Shown here: in pieces, positions 1 through 17,600 of the stretch
Numbering within the stretch: the first letter of the stretch is position 1
How the letters are laid out: every line of letters starts with the position of its first letter
Assembly: GCA_037389465.1 (NCBI GenBank)
Contig: JAZARR010000082.1
Location: 5,630,501 to 5,694,500 of the forward strand
Length of the DNA: 64,000 bases
Source of the DNA: Baylisascaris procyonis
Taxonomy: Eukaryota; Nematoda; Chromadorea; Rhabditida; Ascarididae
Direction of reading: 5' to 3'
Position numbers and translations under genes: made by a program
Notes under the pieces: model-generated
The model's database searches: none
What the model was told of the DNA's origin: nothing
What the model saw: the letters and a program-made list of their open reading frames with translations, nothing else

Positions 1-3000
1 AGGCCGTATCCTATCATACCATACTATATCGCACCATATCTTACCATAACATACGATAGGATATGATACGATGCGATACGACAGCATATGATTCGGCGAG
101 ATACCATATGATACAACACGACGTATCCTACGATATCTCCCGATATGATACGATATGATACGGTATGATAGAAAGATACGACATGATATGGTGCGATATC
201 TCATGATATAATACGATATGATACGATATGATACGACATGATACGGTGTGATACGGTACGATACGATATGATACGATCTGTCATATCATCACCGTATCAT
301 ATCGTACCGTATTAGCCCGTATCATATCACACCATACCATAATGCACCATATCATGCCGTAACATACGATACGATACGATGCGATACGATAGCATATGAT
401 TCGACGTGATACCATATGATACAACACGACGACGTATACTACCATATCTCGCGATATGATACGATATGATAAGGTATGATAGAAAAGATATGACATGATA
501 TGGTACGATATCTCACGATATGATACGATATGATACGACATCATACGGTATGATACGACACGATACAGTACGATACGATATGAAACGATCTATCATATCA
601 TCACCGTATCACACCGTACCGTACTAGGCCGTATGGTATCATACCATATCATATCGCACCATATCATGCCATAACATACGATACGATACGATACGATACG
701 ATACGATGCGATACGACAGCATATGATTCGGCGAGATACCATATGATACAACACGACGTATCCTACGATATCTCCCGATATGATACGATATGATACGGTA
801 TGATAGAAAGATACGACATGATATGGTGCGATATCTCACGATATAATACGATATGATACGATATGATACGACATGATACGGTGTGATACGGTACGATACG
901 ATATGATACGATCTGTCATATCATCACCGTATCATATCGTACAGTATTAGCCCGTATCATATCACACCATACCATAATGCACCATATCATGCCTTAACAT
1001 ACGATACGATACGATGCGATACGATAGCATATGATTCGACGTGATACCATATGATACAACACGACGACGTATACTACCATATCTCGCGATATGATACGAT
1101 ATGATACGGTATGATAGAAAAGATATGACATGATATGGTACGATATCTCACGATATGATACAATATGATACGACATCATACGGTATGATACGACCCGATA
1201 CAGTACGATACGATATGAAACGATCTATCATATCATCACCGTATCACACCGTACCGTACTAGGCCGTATCGTATCATACCATATCATATCGCACCATATC
1301 ATACCATAACGTACGACAGGATACGATACGATACGATGCGATACGATAGCATATGATTCGACGTGATACCATATGATACAACACGACGAGGTATCCTACG
1401 ATATCTCACGATATGATACGATACGGTATGATAGAAAAGATACGACATGATATGGTACGATATCTCACGATATGATGCGACATGATATGGTACGATACGT
1501 TGCGATACGGTACGATACGATATGATACGATCCATCATATCATCACCGTATCATACCATACCGTATAAGGCCGCGTCGTATCATACCATATCATATCGCA
1601 CCATATCATACCATAACATCCGATATGATACGATACGATACGATAGCATCTGATTCGACGAGATACCATATGATACAACACGACGTATCCTGCGATATCT
1701 CACGATATGATACGATATGATACGGTATGATAGAAAGACACGACAAAATATGGTACGATATCTCACGATGATGCGATATGATACGACATGATACGGTATG
1801 ATATGATACCATACGGCACGACACGATATGATACGATCCATCATATCATCACCGTATCATACGGTACCGTATTAGGCCGTATCCTATCATACCATACTAT
1901 ATCGCACCATATCTTACCATAACATACGATAGGATATGATACGATGCGATACGACAGCATATGATTCGACGTGATACCATATGATACAACACGACGACGT
2001 ATACTACCATATCTCGCGATATGATACGATATGATACGGTATGATAGAAAAGATATGACATGATATGGTGCGATATCTCACGATATGATACAATATGATA
2101 CGACATCATACGGTATGATACGACCCGATACAGTACGATACGATATGAAACGATCTATCATATCATCACCGTATCACACCGTACCGTACTAGGCCGTATC
2201 GTATCATACCATATCATATCGCACCATATCATACCATAACATACGATACGATACGATACGATACGATGCGATGCGATAGCATATGATACGATGTGATACC
2301 ATATGAGAAGATACGACACAATATGGTGCGATATCTCACGATGTGATACGATATCATACCATATCATACGATTTGATACGGTATAATAGGATATACCACA
2401 TCATCACCATATCATATCGTACCGTATTAGACTATCCCATATCATACCATACCATATCGTACCATAATCGTACCATATCATACCATAACACACGATACGA
2501 TACGATATGATAGCATATCATACGATGTCATACCATATCATAAAACACGACAAGATATGGTACGATATCTCACGATATGATACGATCTGATCCCAAATGA
2601 TAAGGTACGATATCTCACGATAAAGTACGATATGATATGATACGATACGATATATCATATCATCACATACCGTACCGTATTAGGCTGTATCATATCATAT
2701 CATACCATATAGTACTGCGTCACACCATAACATACGATTCCATGCGATACGATATCATATGATACCACGTGATACCAGATCATACAACACGAAAAAGTAT
2801 GGTACGATATCTCACGATATGATGCGACATAATACGATATGATACGAAAATATACGGTATGGCACGATAAGATACGATATACCATATCGTCACCATATCA
2901 TATTAAACGGTATCATACCACACCTTACCATATCGTACCATAGCATCCATATCATACCATGGCAGAAGATACAATATGACATAATGCGATACGATAGCTT

Positions 3001-6000
3001 ATGAAACGATGTGGGACCGTGTGATACAACACGACAAGATATGGTACGATATCTCACGGTATTACACGATATAATACCATATGAAACGATATGATATGGT
3101 ATGATACGACATCATACGATATACCATATCATCATCGTATCATACCGTACCATATTAACCTATATCATACCGTACTATACCATATCGTACCATACCATAC
3201 AATAAGATACGATACGATATGATAGGACGCGATACGATAACATATGATGCGATGTGATACCATAAGATACAACACGACAAGGTAACCTACGATATCTCAC
3301 GATATGATACGATATGATACGACATGATACCGTATGATAAGATACGATACAGTATGATGCGATATGATACGATATATCACATCATCACCGCATCATACCG
3401 TACCGTATTACACTGTATCATATCACTCGATACAATATCGTACCATATCATACCACAACACGATTCGATACGATACGATGCGATACCATATGATACAAGA
3501 CGACAAGGTATCTTACGATGTCTCACGATATGATACGATATGATACGGTGTGATAGATACGATACGACATGATATGGTACGACATCCCACGATATGATAC
3601 GATATGATGCGATATGATACGATATAATACGATATGATACGGTATGAAACGATGTGATACGGTATGATACGAGATGATACGAGGTGACACGAGAAAATAC
3701 GATATGAAACGAGAAGATACGAGATGAGACGAGATAGGAGGAGATGACGCTAGATGAGACGACACGAGAACAGATGATATGATATGAAATAGTATGATAT
3801 GATATGATACGATATGATATGGTATGATATCTCACGATATGATACGATATGACACGGTATGATACGACATGAGACGATATGATACGATACGATGCGGTAC
3901 CATACGATATGATACGATCTATTATACCATCACCGTGTCATACCGTACCGTATTAGGCCGTATCATATCACACCATACCATATCTCACCATATCATACCA
4001 TAACATACGATACGATACGATACGATGCGATACGATAGCATATGATCCGACGTGATATCATATGACACAACGCGACGTATCCTACGATATCTCACGATAT
4101 GATACGATCTATCATATCATCACCGTATCATATCGTACCGTATTAGCCCGTATCATATCACACCGTACCATATTGCACCATATTATACCGTTACATACAA
4201 TACGATACGATGAGATACGATAGCATATGATTCGAGGTGACACCATACGATACAACACGACCAGGTATCTTACGATATCTCACGATATGATACGATGTGA
4301 TACGGTATGATACGGTATGAAACGATGCGATACGGCATGATACGAGGTGAGACGAGATGGGAGGAGATGACGCTAGATGAGACGACACGAAAACAGACGA
4401 TATGATATGAAATAGTACGATATGATATGATACGGCATGATATGGTACGACATCTCACGACATGATGCGATATGATACGATATGATGCGACATGATACGG
4501 TATGATACGGTAGGATACGGCAGGATACGATATGATACGATCTATCATATCATCACCGTATCACACCGTACCGTATTAGGCCGCATCGTATCATAGCATA
4601 TCATATCGCACCGTATCATACCATAACATACGATACGATAGGATACGATTCGATAGCATATGATTCGACGTGATACCATATGATACAACACGACGAGGTA
4701 TCCTACGATATCTCACGATATGATACGATATGATACGGCATGATACGGTATGATACGATGCGATACCGTAAGACACGATATGATACGATCTATCATATCA
4801 TCACCGTATCACACCGTACCGTATTAGGCCGTATCGTATCATACCACATCATATCGCACCATATCATACCATAACATACGATACGATAGCATATGATTCG
4901 ACGAGATACCATATGATACAACATGACGACGTATACTACGTTATCTCACGAGATGATATGATATGATACGTATGATACAAAAGATACATGATATGGTACG
5001 ATATCTCACGATATGATACGATAAGATAAGGTATGATACGATGGGATACGGTACGATACGATATGATACGATCTATCATATCATCACCGAATCGTACCGT
5101 ACCGTATTAGGCCGTATCGTATCATACCATATCATATCGCATCACATGATACCATAACATACGATAAGATATGATACGATGCGATACGACAGCATATGAT
5201 TCGACGAGATACCATATGATACAACACGACGTATCCCACGATATCTCCCGATATGATACGATATGATACGGTATGATACGGTATGATACGGTATGATACG
5301 GTAGGATACGATATGATACGATCTATCATATCATCACCGTATCATATCGTACCGTGTTAGCCCGTATCATATCACGCCATACCATATTGCACCATATCAT
5401 ACCATAACATACGATACGATACGATGCGATACGATGGCATGTGATTTGACGTGATACCATATGATACAACATGACGACGCATACTACGATATCTCGCGAT
5501 ATGATACGATATCATACGGTATGATAAAAAAGATACGACATGATATGGTACGGTATCTCACGATATGATGCGACATGATATGGTATGATACGTTGCGATA
5601 CGGTACGATACGATATGATACGATCCATCATATCATCACCGTATCATACCATACCGTATAAGGCCGCGTCGTATCATACCATATCATATCGCACCATATC
5701 ATACCATAACATACGATATGATACGATACGATACGATAGCATCTGATTCGACGAGATACCATATGATACAACACGACGTATCCTGCGATATCTCACGATA
5801 TGATACGATATGATACGGTATGATAGAAAGATACGACAAAATATGGTACGATATCTCACGATGATGCGATATGATACGACATGATACGGTATGATATGAT
5901 ACCATACGGCACGATACGATATGATACGATCCATCATATCATCACCGTATCATACGGTACCGTATTAGGCCGTATCCTATCATACCATACTATATCGCAC

Positions 6001-8080
6001 CATATCTTACCATAACATACGATAGGATATGATACGATGCGATACGACAGCATATGATTCGGCGAGATACCATATGATACAACACGACGTATCCTACGAT
6101 ATCTCCCGATATGATACGATATGATACGGTATGATAGAAAGATACGACATGATATGGTGCGATATCTCATGATATAATACGATATGATACGATATGATAC
6201 GACATGATACGGTGTGATACGGTACGATACGATATGATACGATCTGTCATATCATCACCGTATCATATCGTACCGTATTAGCCCGTATCATATCACACCA
6301 TACCATAATGCACCATATCATGCCGTAACATACGATACGATACGATGCGATACGATAGCATATGATTCGACGTGATACCATATGATACAACACGACGACG
6401 TATACTACCATATCTCGCGATATGATACGATATGATAAGGTATGATAGAAAAGATATGACATGATATGGTACGATATCTCACGATATGATACGATATGAT
6501 ACGAGATCATACGGTATGATACGACACGATACAGTACGATACGATATGAAACGATCTATCATATCATCACCGTATCACACCGTACCGTACTAGGCCGTAT
6601 GGTATCATACCATATCATATCGCACCATATCATACCATAACATACGATACGATACGATACGATACGATACGATGCGATACGACAGCATATGATTCGGCGA
6701 GATACCATATGATACAACACGACGTATCCTACGATATCTCCCGATATGATACGATATGATACGGTATGATAGAAAGATACGACATGATATGGTGCGATAT
6801 CTCACGATATAATACGATATGATACGATATGATACGACATGATACGGTGTGATACGGTACGATACGATATGATACGATCTGTCATATCATCACCGTATCA
6901 TATCGTACAGTATTAGCCCGTATCATATCACACCATACCATAATGCACCATATCATGCCGTAACATACGATACGATACGATGCGATACGATAGCATATGA
7001 TTCGACATGATACCATATGATACAACACGACGACGTATACTACCATATCTCGCGATATGATACGATATGATACGGTATGATAGAAAAGATATGACATGAT
7101 ATGGTACGATATCTCACGATATGATACAATATGATACGACATCATACGGTATGATACGACCCGATACAGTACGATACGATATGAAACGATCTATCATATC
7201 ATCACCGTATCACACCGTACCGTACTAGGCCGTATCGTATCATACCATATCATATCGCACCATATCATACCATAACGTACGATAGGATACGATACGATAC
7301 GATGCGATACGATAGCATATGATTCGACGTGATACCATATGATACAACACGACGAGGTATCCTACGATATCTCACGATATGATACGATACGGTATGATAG
7401 AAAAGATACGACATGATATGGTACGATATCTCACGATATGATGCGACATGATATGGTACGATACGTTGCGATACGGTACGATACGATATGATACGATCCA
7501 TCATATCATCACCGTATCATACCATACCGTATAAGGCCGCGTCGTATCATACCATATCATATCGCACCATATCATACCATAACATCCGATATGATACGAT
7601 ACGATACGATAGCATCTGATTCGACGAGATACCATATGATACAACACGACGTATCCTGCGATATCTCACGTTATGATACGATATGATACGGTATGATAGA
7701 AAGACACGACAAAATATGGTACGATATCTCACGATGATGCGATATGATACGACATGATACGGTATGATATGATACCATACGGCACGACACGATATGATAC
7801 GATCCATCATATCATCACCGTATCATACGGTACCGTATTAGGCCGTATCCTATCATACCATACTATATCGCACCATATCTTACCATAACATACGATAGGA
7901 TATGATACGATGCGATACGACAGCATATGATTCGACGTGATACCATATGATACAACACGACGACGTATACTACCATATCTCGCGATATGATACGATATGA
8001 TACGGTATGATAGAAAAGATATGACATGATATGGTGCGATATCTCACGATATGATACGATATGATACGACATGATACGAT
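1..8080. repeat. Satellite block A, ~310-bp higher-order units with a 5,966-bp super-period
   Basis: Units here carry the landmark TATTAGGCCGTATC and average about 310 bp. The segment beginning AGGCCGTATCCTATCATACC at base 1 restarts at base 5967 and matches closely, with only scattered substitutions, through about 2109/8075. This means a multi-unit segment was duplicated as a block. A further copy of part of it lies at about 10,698-11,230, offset 3,151 bp from 7,547-8,079. Confidence 0.9.
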
Positions 8081-11000
8081 ATGATACGATGCGATACAGT
8101 ACGATACGATATGAAACGATCTATCATATCATCACCGTATCACACCGTACCGTATTAAGCCGTGTCGTGTCATACCATATCATGTCGCACCATATCATAC
8201 CATAACATACGATACGATAGGATACGATTCGATAGCATATGATTCGACGTGATATCATATAATACAACACGACGAGGTATCCTACGAAATCTCGCGATAT
8301 GATACGATATGATAGGGTATGATAGGAAAGATATGATATGACATGGTACGATATCTCACGATGATACGATATGATACGACATCATACGGTATGATACGAC
8401 CAGATATAGTACGATACGATATGAAACGATCTATCATATCATCACCGTATCACACCGTACCGTATTACGCCGCATCGTATCATAGAATATCATATCGCAC
8501 CGTATCATACCATAACATACGGTACGATAGGATACGATTCGATAGCATATGATTCGACGTGATACCATATGATACAACACGACGAGGTATCCTACGATAT
8601 CTCACGATATGATACGATATGATACGACATGATACGATATGATACGATGCGATACAGTACGATACGATATGAAACGATCTATCATATCATCACCGTATCA
8701 CACCGTACCGTATTAAGCCGTGTCGTGTCATACCATATCATGTCGCACCATATCATACCATAACATACGATACGATAGCATATGATTCGACGTGATACCA
8801 TATGATACAACACGACGAGGTATCCTACGATATCTCAAGACATGACACGATATGATACGGTATGATGGAAAAGATATGACATGATATGGTACGATATCTC
8901 ACGATATGATACGACATGATACGGTATGATACGGTAGGATACGGTACGATACGATATGATACGATCTATCATATCATCACCGTATCATACCGTACCGTAT
9001 TAAGCCGTGTCGTGTCATACCATATCATGTCGCACCATATCATACCATAACATACGATACGATAGCATATGATTCGACGTGATACCATATGATATAACAT
9101 GACGACGCATACTACGATATCTCGCGATATGATACGATATGATAGGGTATGATAGGAAAGATATGATATGACATGGTACGATATCTCACGATGATACGAT
9201 ATGATACGACATGATACGATATGATACGATGCGATACAGTACGATACGATATGAAACGATCTATCATATCATCACCGTATCACACCGTACCGTATTAAGC
9301 CGTGTCGTGTCATACCATATCATGTCGCACCGTATCATACCATAACATACGATACGATAGGATACGATTCGATAGCATATGATTCGACGTGATACCATAT
9401 AATGCAACACGACGAGGTATCCTACGATATCTCGCGATATGATACGATATGATAGGGTATGATAGGAAAGATATGATATGACATGGTACGATATCTCACG
9501 ATGATACGATATGATACGACATCATACGGTATGATACGACCAGATATAGTACGATACGATATGAAACGATCTATCATATCATCACCGTATCACACCGTAC
9601 CGTATTACGCCGCATCGTATCATAGAATATCATATCGCACCGTATCATACCATAACATACGGTACGATAGGATACGATTCGATAGCATATGATTCGACGT
9701 GATACCATATGATACAACACGACGAGGTATCCTACGATATCTCACGATATGATACGATATGATACGACATGATACGATATGATACGATGCGATACAGTAC
9801 GATACGATATGAAACGATCTATCATATCATCACCGTATCACACCGTACCGTATTAAGCCGTGTCGTGTCATACCATATCATGTCGCACCATATCATACCA
9901 TAACATACGATACGATAGCATATGATTCGACGTGATACCATATGATACAACACGACGAGGTATCCTACGATATCTCAAGACATGACACGATATGATACGG
10001 TATGATGGAAAAGATATGACATGATATGGTACGATATCTCACGATATGATACGACATGATACGGTATGATACGGTAGGATACGGTACGATACGATATGAT
10101 ACGATCTATCATATCATCACCGTATCATACCGTACCGTATTAAGCCGTGTCGTGTCATACCATATCATGTCGCACCATATCATACCATAACATACGATAC
10201 GATAGCATATGATTCGACGTGATACCATATGATATAACATGACGACGCATACTACGATATCTCGCGATATGATACGATATGATAGGGTATGATAGGAAAG
10301 ATATGATATGACATGGTACGATATCTCACGATGATACGATATGATACGACATCATACGGTATGATACGACCAGATATAGTACGATACGATATGATACGAT
10401 CTATCATATCATAACCGTATCACACCGTACCGTATTACGCCGCATCGTATCATAGAATACCATATCGCACCGTATCATACTATAACATACGATACGATAG
10501 GATACGATTCGATAGCATATGATTCGACGTGATACCATATGATACAACACGACGAGGTATCCTACGATATCTCACGATATAATACGATATGATACGACAT
10601 CGTACGGTATGACACGACCCGATACAGGACGATACGATATGAAACGATCTATCATATCATCACCGTATCACACCGTACCGTACTAGGCCGTATCGTATCA
10701 TACCATATCATATCGCACCATATCATACCATAACATCCGATATGATACGATACGATACGATAGCATCTGATTCGACGAGATACCATATGATACAACACGA
10801 CGTATCCTGCGATATCTCACGTTATGATACGATATGATACGGTATGATAGAAAGACACGACAAAATATGGTACGATATCTCACGATGATGCGATATGATA
10901 CGACATGATACGGTATGATATGATACCATACGGCACGACACGATATGATACGATCCATCATATCATCACCGTATCATACGGTACCGTATTAGGCCGTATC

Positions 11001-14000
11001 CTATCATACCATACTATATCGCACCATATCTTACCATAACATACGATAGGATATGATACGATGCGATACGACAGCATATGATTCGACGTGATACCATATG
11101 ATACAACACGACGACGTATACTACCATATCTCGCGATATGATACGATATGATACGGTATGATAGAAAAGATATGACATGATATGGTGCGATATCTCACGA
11201 TATGATACAATATGATACGACATCATACGGTATGATACGACCCGATACAGTACGATACGATATGAAACGATCTATCATATCATCACCGTATCACACCGTA
11301 CCGTACTAGGCCGTATCGTATCATACCATATCATATCGCACCATATCATACCATAACATACGATACGATACGATACGATACGATGCGATACGATAGCATA
11401 TGATTCGACGTGATACCATATGATACAACACGACGAGGTATCCTACGATATCTCACGATATGATACGATATGATACGACATGATACGATATGATACGATG
11501 CGATACAGTACGATACGATATGAAACGATCTATCATATCATCACCGTATCACACCGTACCGTATTAAGCCGTGTCGTGTCATACCATATCATGTCGCACC
11601 ATATCATACCATAACATACGATACGATAGGATACGATTCGATAGCATATGATTCGACGTGATACCATATAATACAACACGACGAGGTATCCTACGATATC
11701 TCGCGATATGATACGATATGATAGGGTATGATAGGAAAGATATGATATGACATGGTACGATATCTCACGATGATACGATATGATACGACGTCATACGGTA
11801 TGATACGACCAGATATAGTACGATACGATATGAAACGATCTATCATATCATCACCGTATCACACCGTACCGTATTACGCCGCATCGTATCATAGAATATC
11901 ATATCGCACCGTATCATACCATAACATACGGTACGATAGGATACGATTCGATAGCATATGATTCGACGTGATACCATATGATACAACACGACGAGGTATC
12001 CTACGATATCTCACGATATGATACGATATGATACGACATGATACGATATGATACGATGCGATACAGTACGATACGATATGAAACGATCTATCATATCATC
12101 ACCGTATCACACCGTACCGTATTAAGCCGTGTCGTGTCATACCATATCATGTCGCACCATATCATACCATAACATACGATACGATAGCATATGATTCGAC
12201 GTGATACCATATGATACAACACGACGAGGTATCCTACGATATCTCAAGACATGACACGATATGATACGGTATGATGGAAAAGATATGACATGATATGGTA
12301 CGATATCTCACGATATGATACGACATGATACGGTATGATACGGTAGGATACGGTACGATACGATATGATACGATCTATCATATCATCACCGTATCATACC
12401 GTACCGTATTAAGCCGTGTCGTGTCATACCATATCATGTCGCACCATATCATACCATAACATACGATACGATAGCATATGATTCGACGTGATACCATATG
12501 ATATAACATGACGACGCATACTACGATATCTCGCGATATGATACGATATGATAGGGTATGATAGGAAAGATATGATATGACATGGTACGATATCTCACGA
12601 TGATACGATATGATACGACATCATACGGTATGATACGACCAGATATAGTACGATACGATATGATACGATCTATCATATCATAACCGTATCACACCGTACC
12701 GTATTACGCCGCATCGTATCATAGAATACCATATCGCACCGTATCATACTATAACATACGATACGATAGGATATGATTCGACGTGATACCATATGATACA
12801 ACACGACGAGGTATCCTACGATATCTCACGATATGATACGATCTATCGTATCATCACCGTATCATACCGTACCGTATTAAGCCGTGTCGTGTCATACCAT
12901 ATCATGTCGCACCATATCATACAATAACATACGATGCGATAGGATATGATTCGACGTGATACCATATGATACAACACGACGAGGTATCCTACGATATCTC
13001 ACGATATAATACGATATGATACGACATCGTACGGTATGATACGACCCGATACAGTACGATGCGATATGAAACGATCTATCATATCATCACCGTATCACAC
13101 CGTACCGTACTAGGCCGTATCGTGTCATACCATATCATGTCGCACCATATCATACCATAACATACGATACGATAGGATATGATTCGACGTGATACCATAT
13201 GATACAACACGACGAGGTATCCTACGATATCTCACGATATGATACGATATGATAGGGTATGATAGGAAAGATATGATATGACATGGTACGATATCTCACG
13301 ATAGGATACGATATGATACGACATGATACGATATGACACGATGCGATACAGCACGATACGATATGAAACGATCTATCATATCATCACCGTATCACACCGT
13401 ACCGTATTAAGCCGTGTCGTGTCATACCATATCATGTCGCACCATATCATACCATAACATACGATACGATAGCATATGATTCGACGTGATACCATATGAC
13501 ATAACATGACGACGCATACTACGATATCTCGCGATATGATACGATATGATAGGGTATGATAGGAAAGATATGATATGACATGGTACGATATCTCACGATG
13601 ATACGATATGATACGACATGATACGATATCATACGATGCGATACAGTACGATACGATATGAAACGATCTATCATATCATCACCGTATCACACCGTACCGT
13701 GTTAAGCCGTGTCGTGTCATACCATATCATGTCGCACCATATCATACCATAACATACGATACGATAGCATATGATTCGACGTGATACCATATGACATAAC
13801 ATGACGACGCATACTACGATATCTCGCGATATGATACGATATGATAGGGTATGATAGGAAAGATATGATATGACATGGTACGATATCTCACGATGATACG
13901 ATATGATACGACATGATACGATATCATACGATGCGATACAGTACGATACGATATGAAACGATCTATCATATCATCACCGTATCACACCGTACCGTGTTAA

Positions 14001-14600
14001 GCCGTGTCGTGTAATACCATATCATGTCGCACCATATCATACCATAACATACGATACGATAGCATATGATTCGACGTGATACCATATGACATAACATGAC
14101 GACGCATACTACGATATCTCGCGATATGATACGATATGATAGGGTATGATAGGAAAGATATGATATGACATGGTACGATATCTCACGATGATACGATATG
14201 ATACGACATCATACGGTATGATACGACCAGATATAGTACGATGCGATATGATACGATCTATCATATCATAACCGTATCACATCGTACCGTATTAGGCCGC
14301 ATCGTATCATAGCATATCATATCGCATCGTATCATACCATAACATAGGATACGATAGGATACGGTTCGATAGCCTATGATTCGACGTGATACCATATGAT
14401 ACAACACGACGAGGTATCCTACGATATCTCAAGACATGACACGATATGATACGGTATGATGGAAAAGATATGACATGATATGGTACGATATCTCACGATA
14501 TGATACGACATGATACGGTATGATACGGTAGGATACGGTACGATACGATATGATACGATCTATCATATCATCACCGTATCATACCGTACCGTATTAAGCC
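8080..14600. repeat. Satellite block B, AAGCCGTGTCGTGTC subfamily
   Basis: Units in this block are marked by TTAAGCCGTGTCGTGTC in place of the block A landmark, and many are shorter. The segment at 8,343 is repeated at 9,483 (offset 1,140 bp) and again at 11,752 (offset 2,269 bp). At about 13,400-14,270 three adjacent units keep an exact 295-bp period, with landmark GACATAACATGACGACGC at 13,498, 13,793 and 14,088. The pattern indicates recent local homogenisation. Confidence 0.85.
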
Positions 14601-17600
14601 GTGTCGTGTCATACCATATCATGTCGCACCATATCATACCATAACATACGATACGATAGCATATGATTCGACGTGATACCATATGATATAACATGACGAC
14701 GCATACTACGATATCTCACGATATGATACGATATGATACGGAATAATAGAAAGATACGACATGATATGTTGCGATATCTCAAGATATGATACCATATGAT
14801 ACGATATGATACGACATGATACGGCATGATACGGTACGATACGGCGCGATACGATACGATGGGATCTATCATGTCATCGCGGTATCATATCGTACCGTAT
14901 TAGCCGTATCATATCACACCATACCATATTGCACCATATCATACCGTAACATACTATACGGTACGATGCGATACGATAGCATATGATTCGACGTGATGCC
15001 AATGATTCGACGTGATGCCATATGATGCCACACGACGAGGTATCCTACGATATCTCACGATATGATACGATATGATGGATATGATACGGCATGATATGGT
15101 ACGATACCTCACGATATGATAGGATATGATAGGATATGATACGGTATGATACGACACGATGCGATATAAGATATCATCACCGTATCATATTGCACCGTCT
15201 GAGACTATCAGATCATACCATACCATGTCGTGCGATATCATACCATGACACATGATTCGATACGATATGATGCCATAGGGTAGGATGTGACACGACGTGA
15301 TACCATATGATACGACACGGCAAGATGTGGTGCGATATCTCACGACATGATGCGATATGATACGGTATGGTACGAATGATACGACATACCATATCGTACC
15401 ACATCATACCGTATCATACCATATTTTGCGTATTATACCACACCATATCATGTAATTCCGTATCGTACCGTGTCATAGCATAACATATGATACCATGGGA
15501 TACGATATTGTACCATGCGAAGGGAAACGATGCGATAGGATAGCACATGGCACGATGTGATACCATATGAGAAGATATCATACGGTATGGTACGATATCT
15601 AACGATATGATACGATATGATACGATAGGAAACGATGCGATGCGAGATGATACGAGATGATGCGAGGTGAGACGAGGTTATACGATATGACGGGATACAT
15701 CATATCATACCAGCATTCCACATCATACCATATTGTACCATATCATGGCATACGAAATAATATCGTAGAAGACCATACGATACGATACGATACGACACGA
15801 TATCAGATGAGATGAGATGATAAGACATGAAAGGATGCGACGGGATAGGATAGATTATCCTATATGATACATTGTGGCACGATGTGATACGATACAACAG
15901 GATGTGGTACGACATGATACGATATGATACGTTATGAAACCATGCCAAGCCATATGATGCGATATTACAGAACATGATGCGATAGGATACGATACGGAAC
16001 GGTATAGTACGATATGATACGATATGACATGAGGTGATACGAGATGACACGACACGATGTAATATCATACGAGATGAGGTGACATGAGACGAGATGATAC
16101 AAGCTGGGACGAGATGATATGAGATGAAATTATGCGATTCCACACGACAAGACATGGTAGGATATATTGCGATATGGTACTATATGAAACAGTATGATGC
16201 AAGATGAGAAGAGATGATAGGAGATGACACGATGTACCATATCATACGATATCATACCATGCTATACCACATCACACCATACCACCCCACATCATATCGT
16301 GCCATACCGTACCATGTCATACCATACCATAGCATATGATATTATAGGATATGATACGGTATGATACGGCATATGATGTGATCCGATATGACGGTAAATG
16401 ACATGATATTATATGATAAGACGTGGTAAGAGATGAGGGGAGATGATACCATATCGTATCATATGGTACGATTTGTTGCGACATGTACGATATGATACCA
16501 AAACGAGATGACACGAGATGATGCGAGATGAGGCTGTATGACACGGGTTGAGACGAGATGATGCGAGATGATAGAGATGATACGAGATGAGACGAGATGA
16601 TACGAGATGATAGAGATCGTAGGAGATGACACGAGATGAGGCGAGATGATACGATATGATACGATATAGTACGACATATCATATCATGCCACACCACACC
16701 ACATTGTACCATATCATACAATAAGATGCCATCATATCATACCATGTCATACAATAAGATACCATACCGTATGATATAATACGAAACGGTACGACATGAT
16801 ACGACACGATACGATATGATACGATATGTTACGATATGTTACGATATGTTACGATATGGTATATGTGACACGGTATGAAAGAATATGGTACAAGGCGAAA
16901 TGAGATGGTGCGATATGATACGAGATGATACGGTATAACGTATCATACCATGTCGTACCATATCATAGCATACCATATCATATCATACAACACCATACCA
17001 TAGGATACGACACGATACGATACGACCTGAGATGAGATGAGATGATACGATACGATGCGATAGGAAACAATATGGTAGATTGCCTTATGATATGATGAGT
17101 TATAATACGATATGATACGATATGATAAGGTATGGAACGATGTGATACGAGATGAGACGATTTTAGACGGCATCAGAAGAGATGATATGATAAGATACAA
17201 TATGATACGACATACCATACCATACCATATCACACGATATCATACCATATCGTGCCATACCATGCCATATCATACCCTATCATACCACATGGTACCATAC
17301 CATAACATATCATATCATATCATACCATATCGCACCACAGTATACCATAACATAACATATCATATGACACAATACGACATGTTACGATATGGTACGATAT
17401 GATGCGAGATGACGCGAGATGATACGAGATGACTCGAGGTGGTAGGAGATCATACGAGATGGTGCGAGGTGATACGGGTGGATACCGGATGATACGAGAT
17501 GATGCCAGATAATAGATGATGGCACGAGATGATACGACTTGATACGATATGATACGATGTGAAATGATATGACACGATATACCACATTACACCATATCAT

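Noticed and set aside
281..17600. Dozens of 60-150-codon open frames on both strands
   Set aside because: They lie in the decamer satellite, translate to ISYHIVSYR-type monotony, and exist because the 10-base period avoids stops in a given frame.
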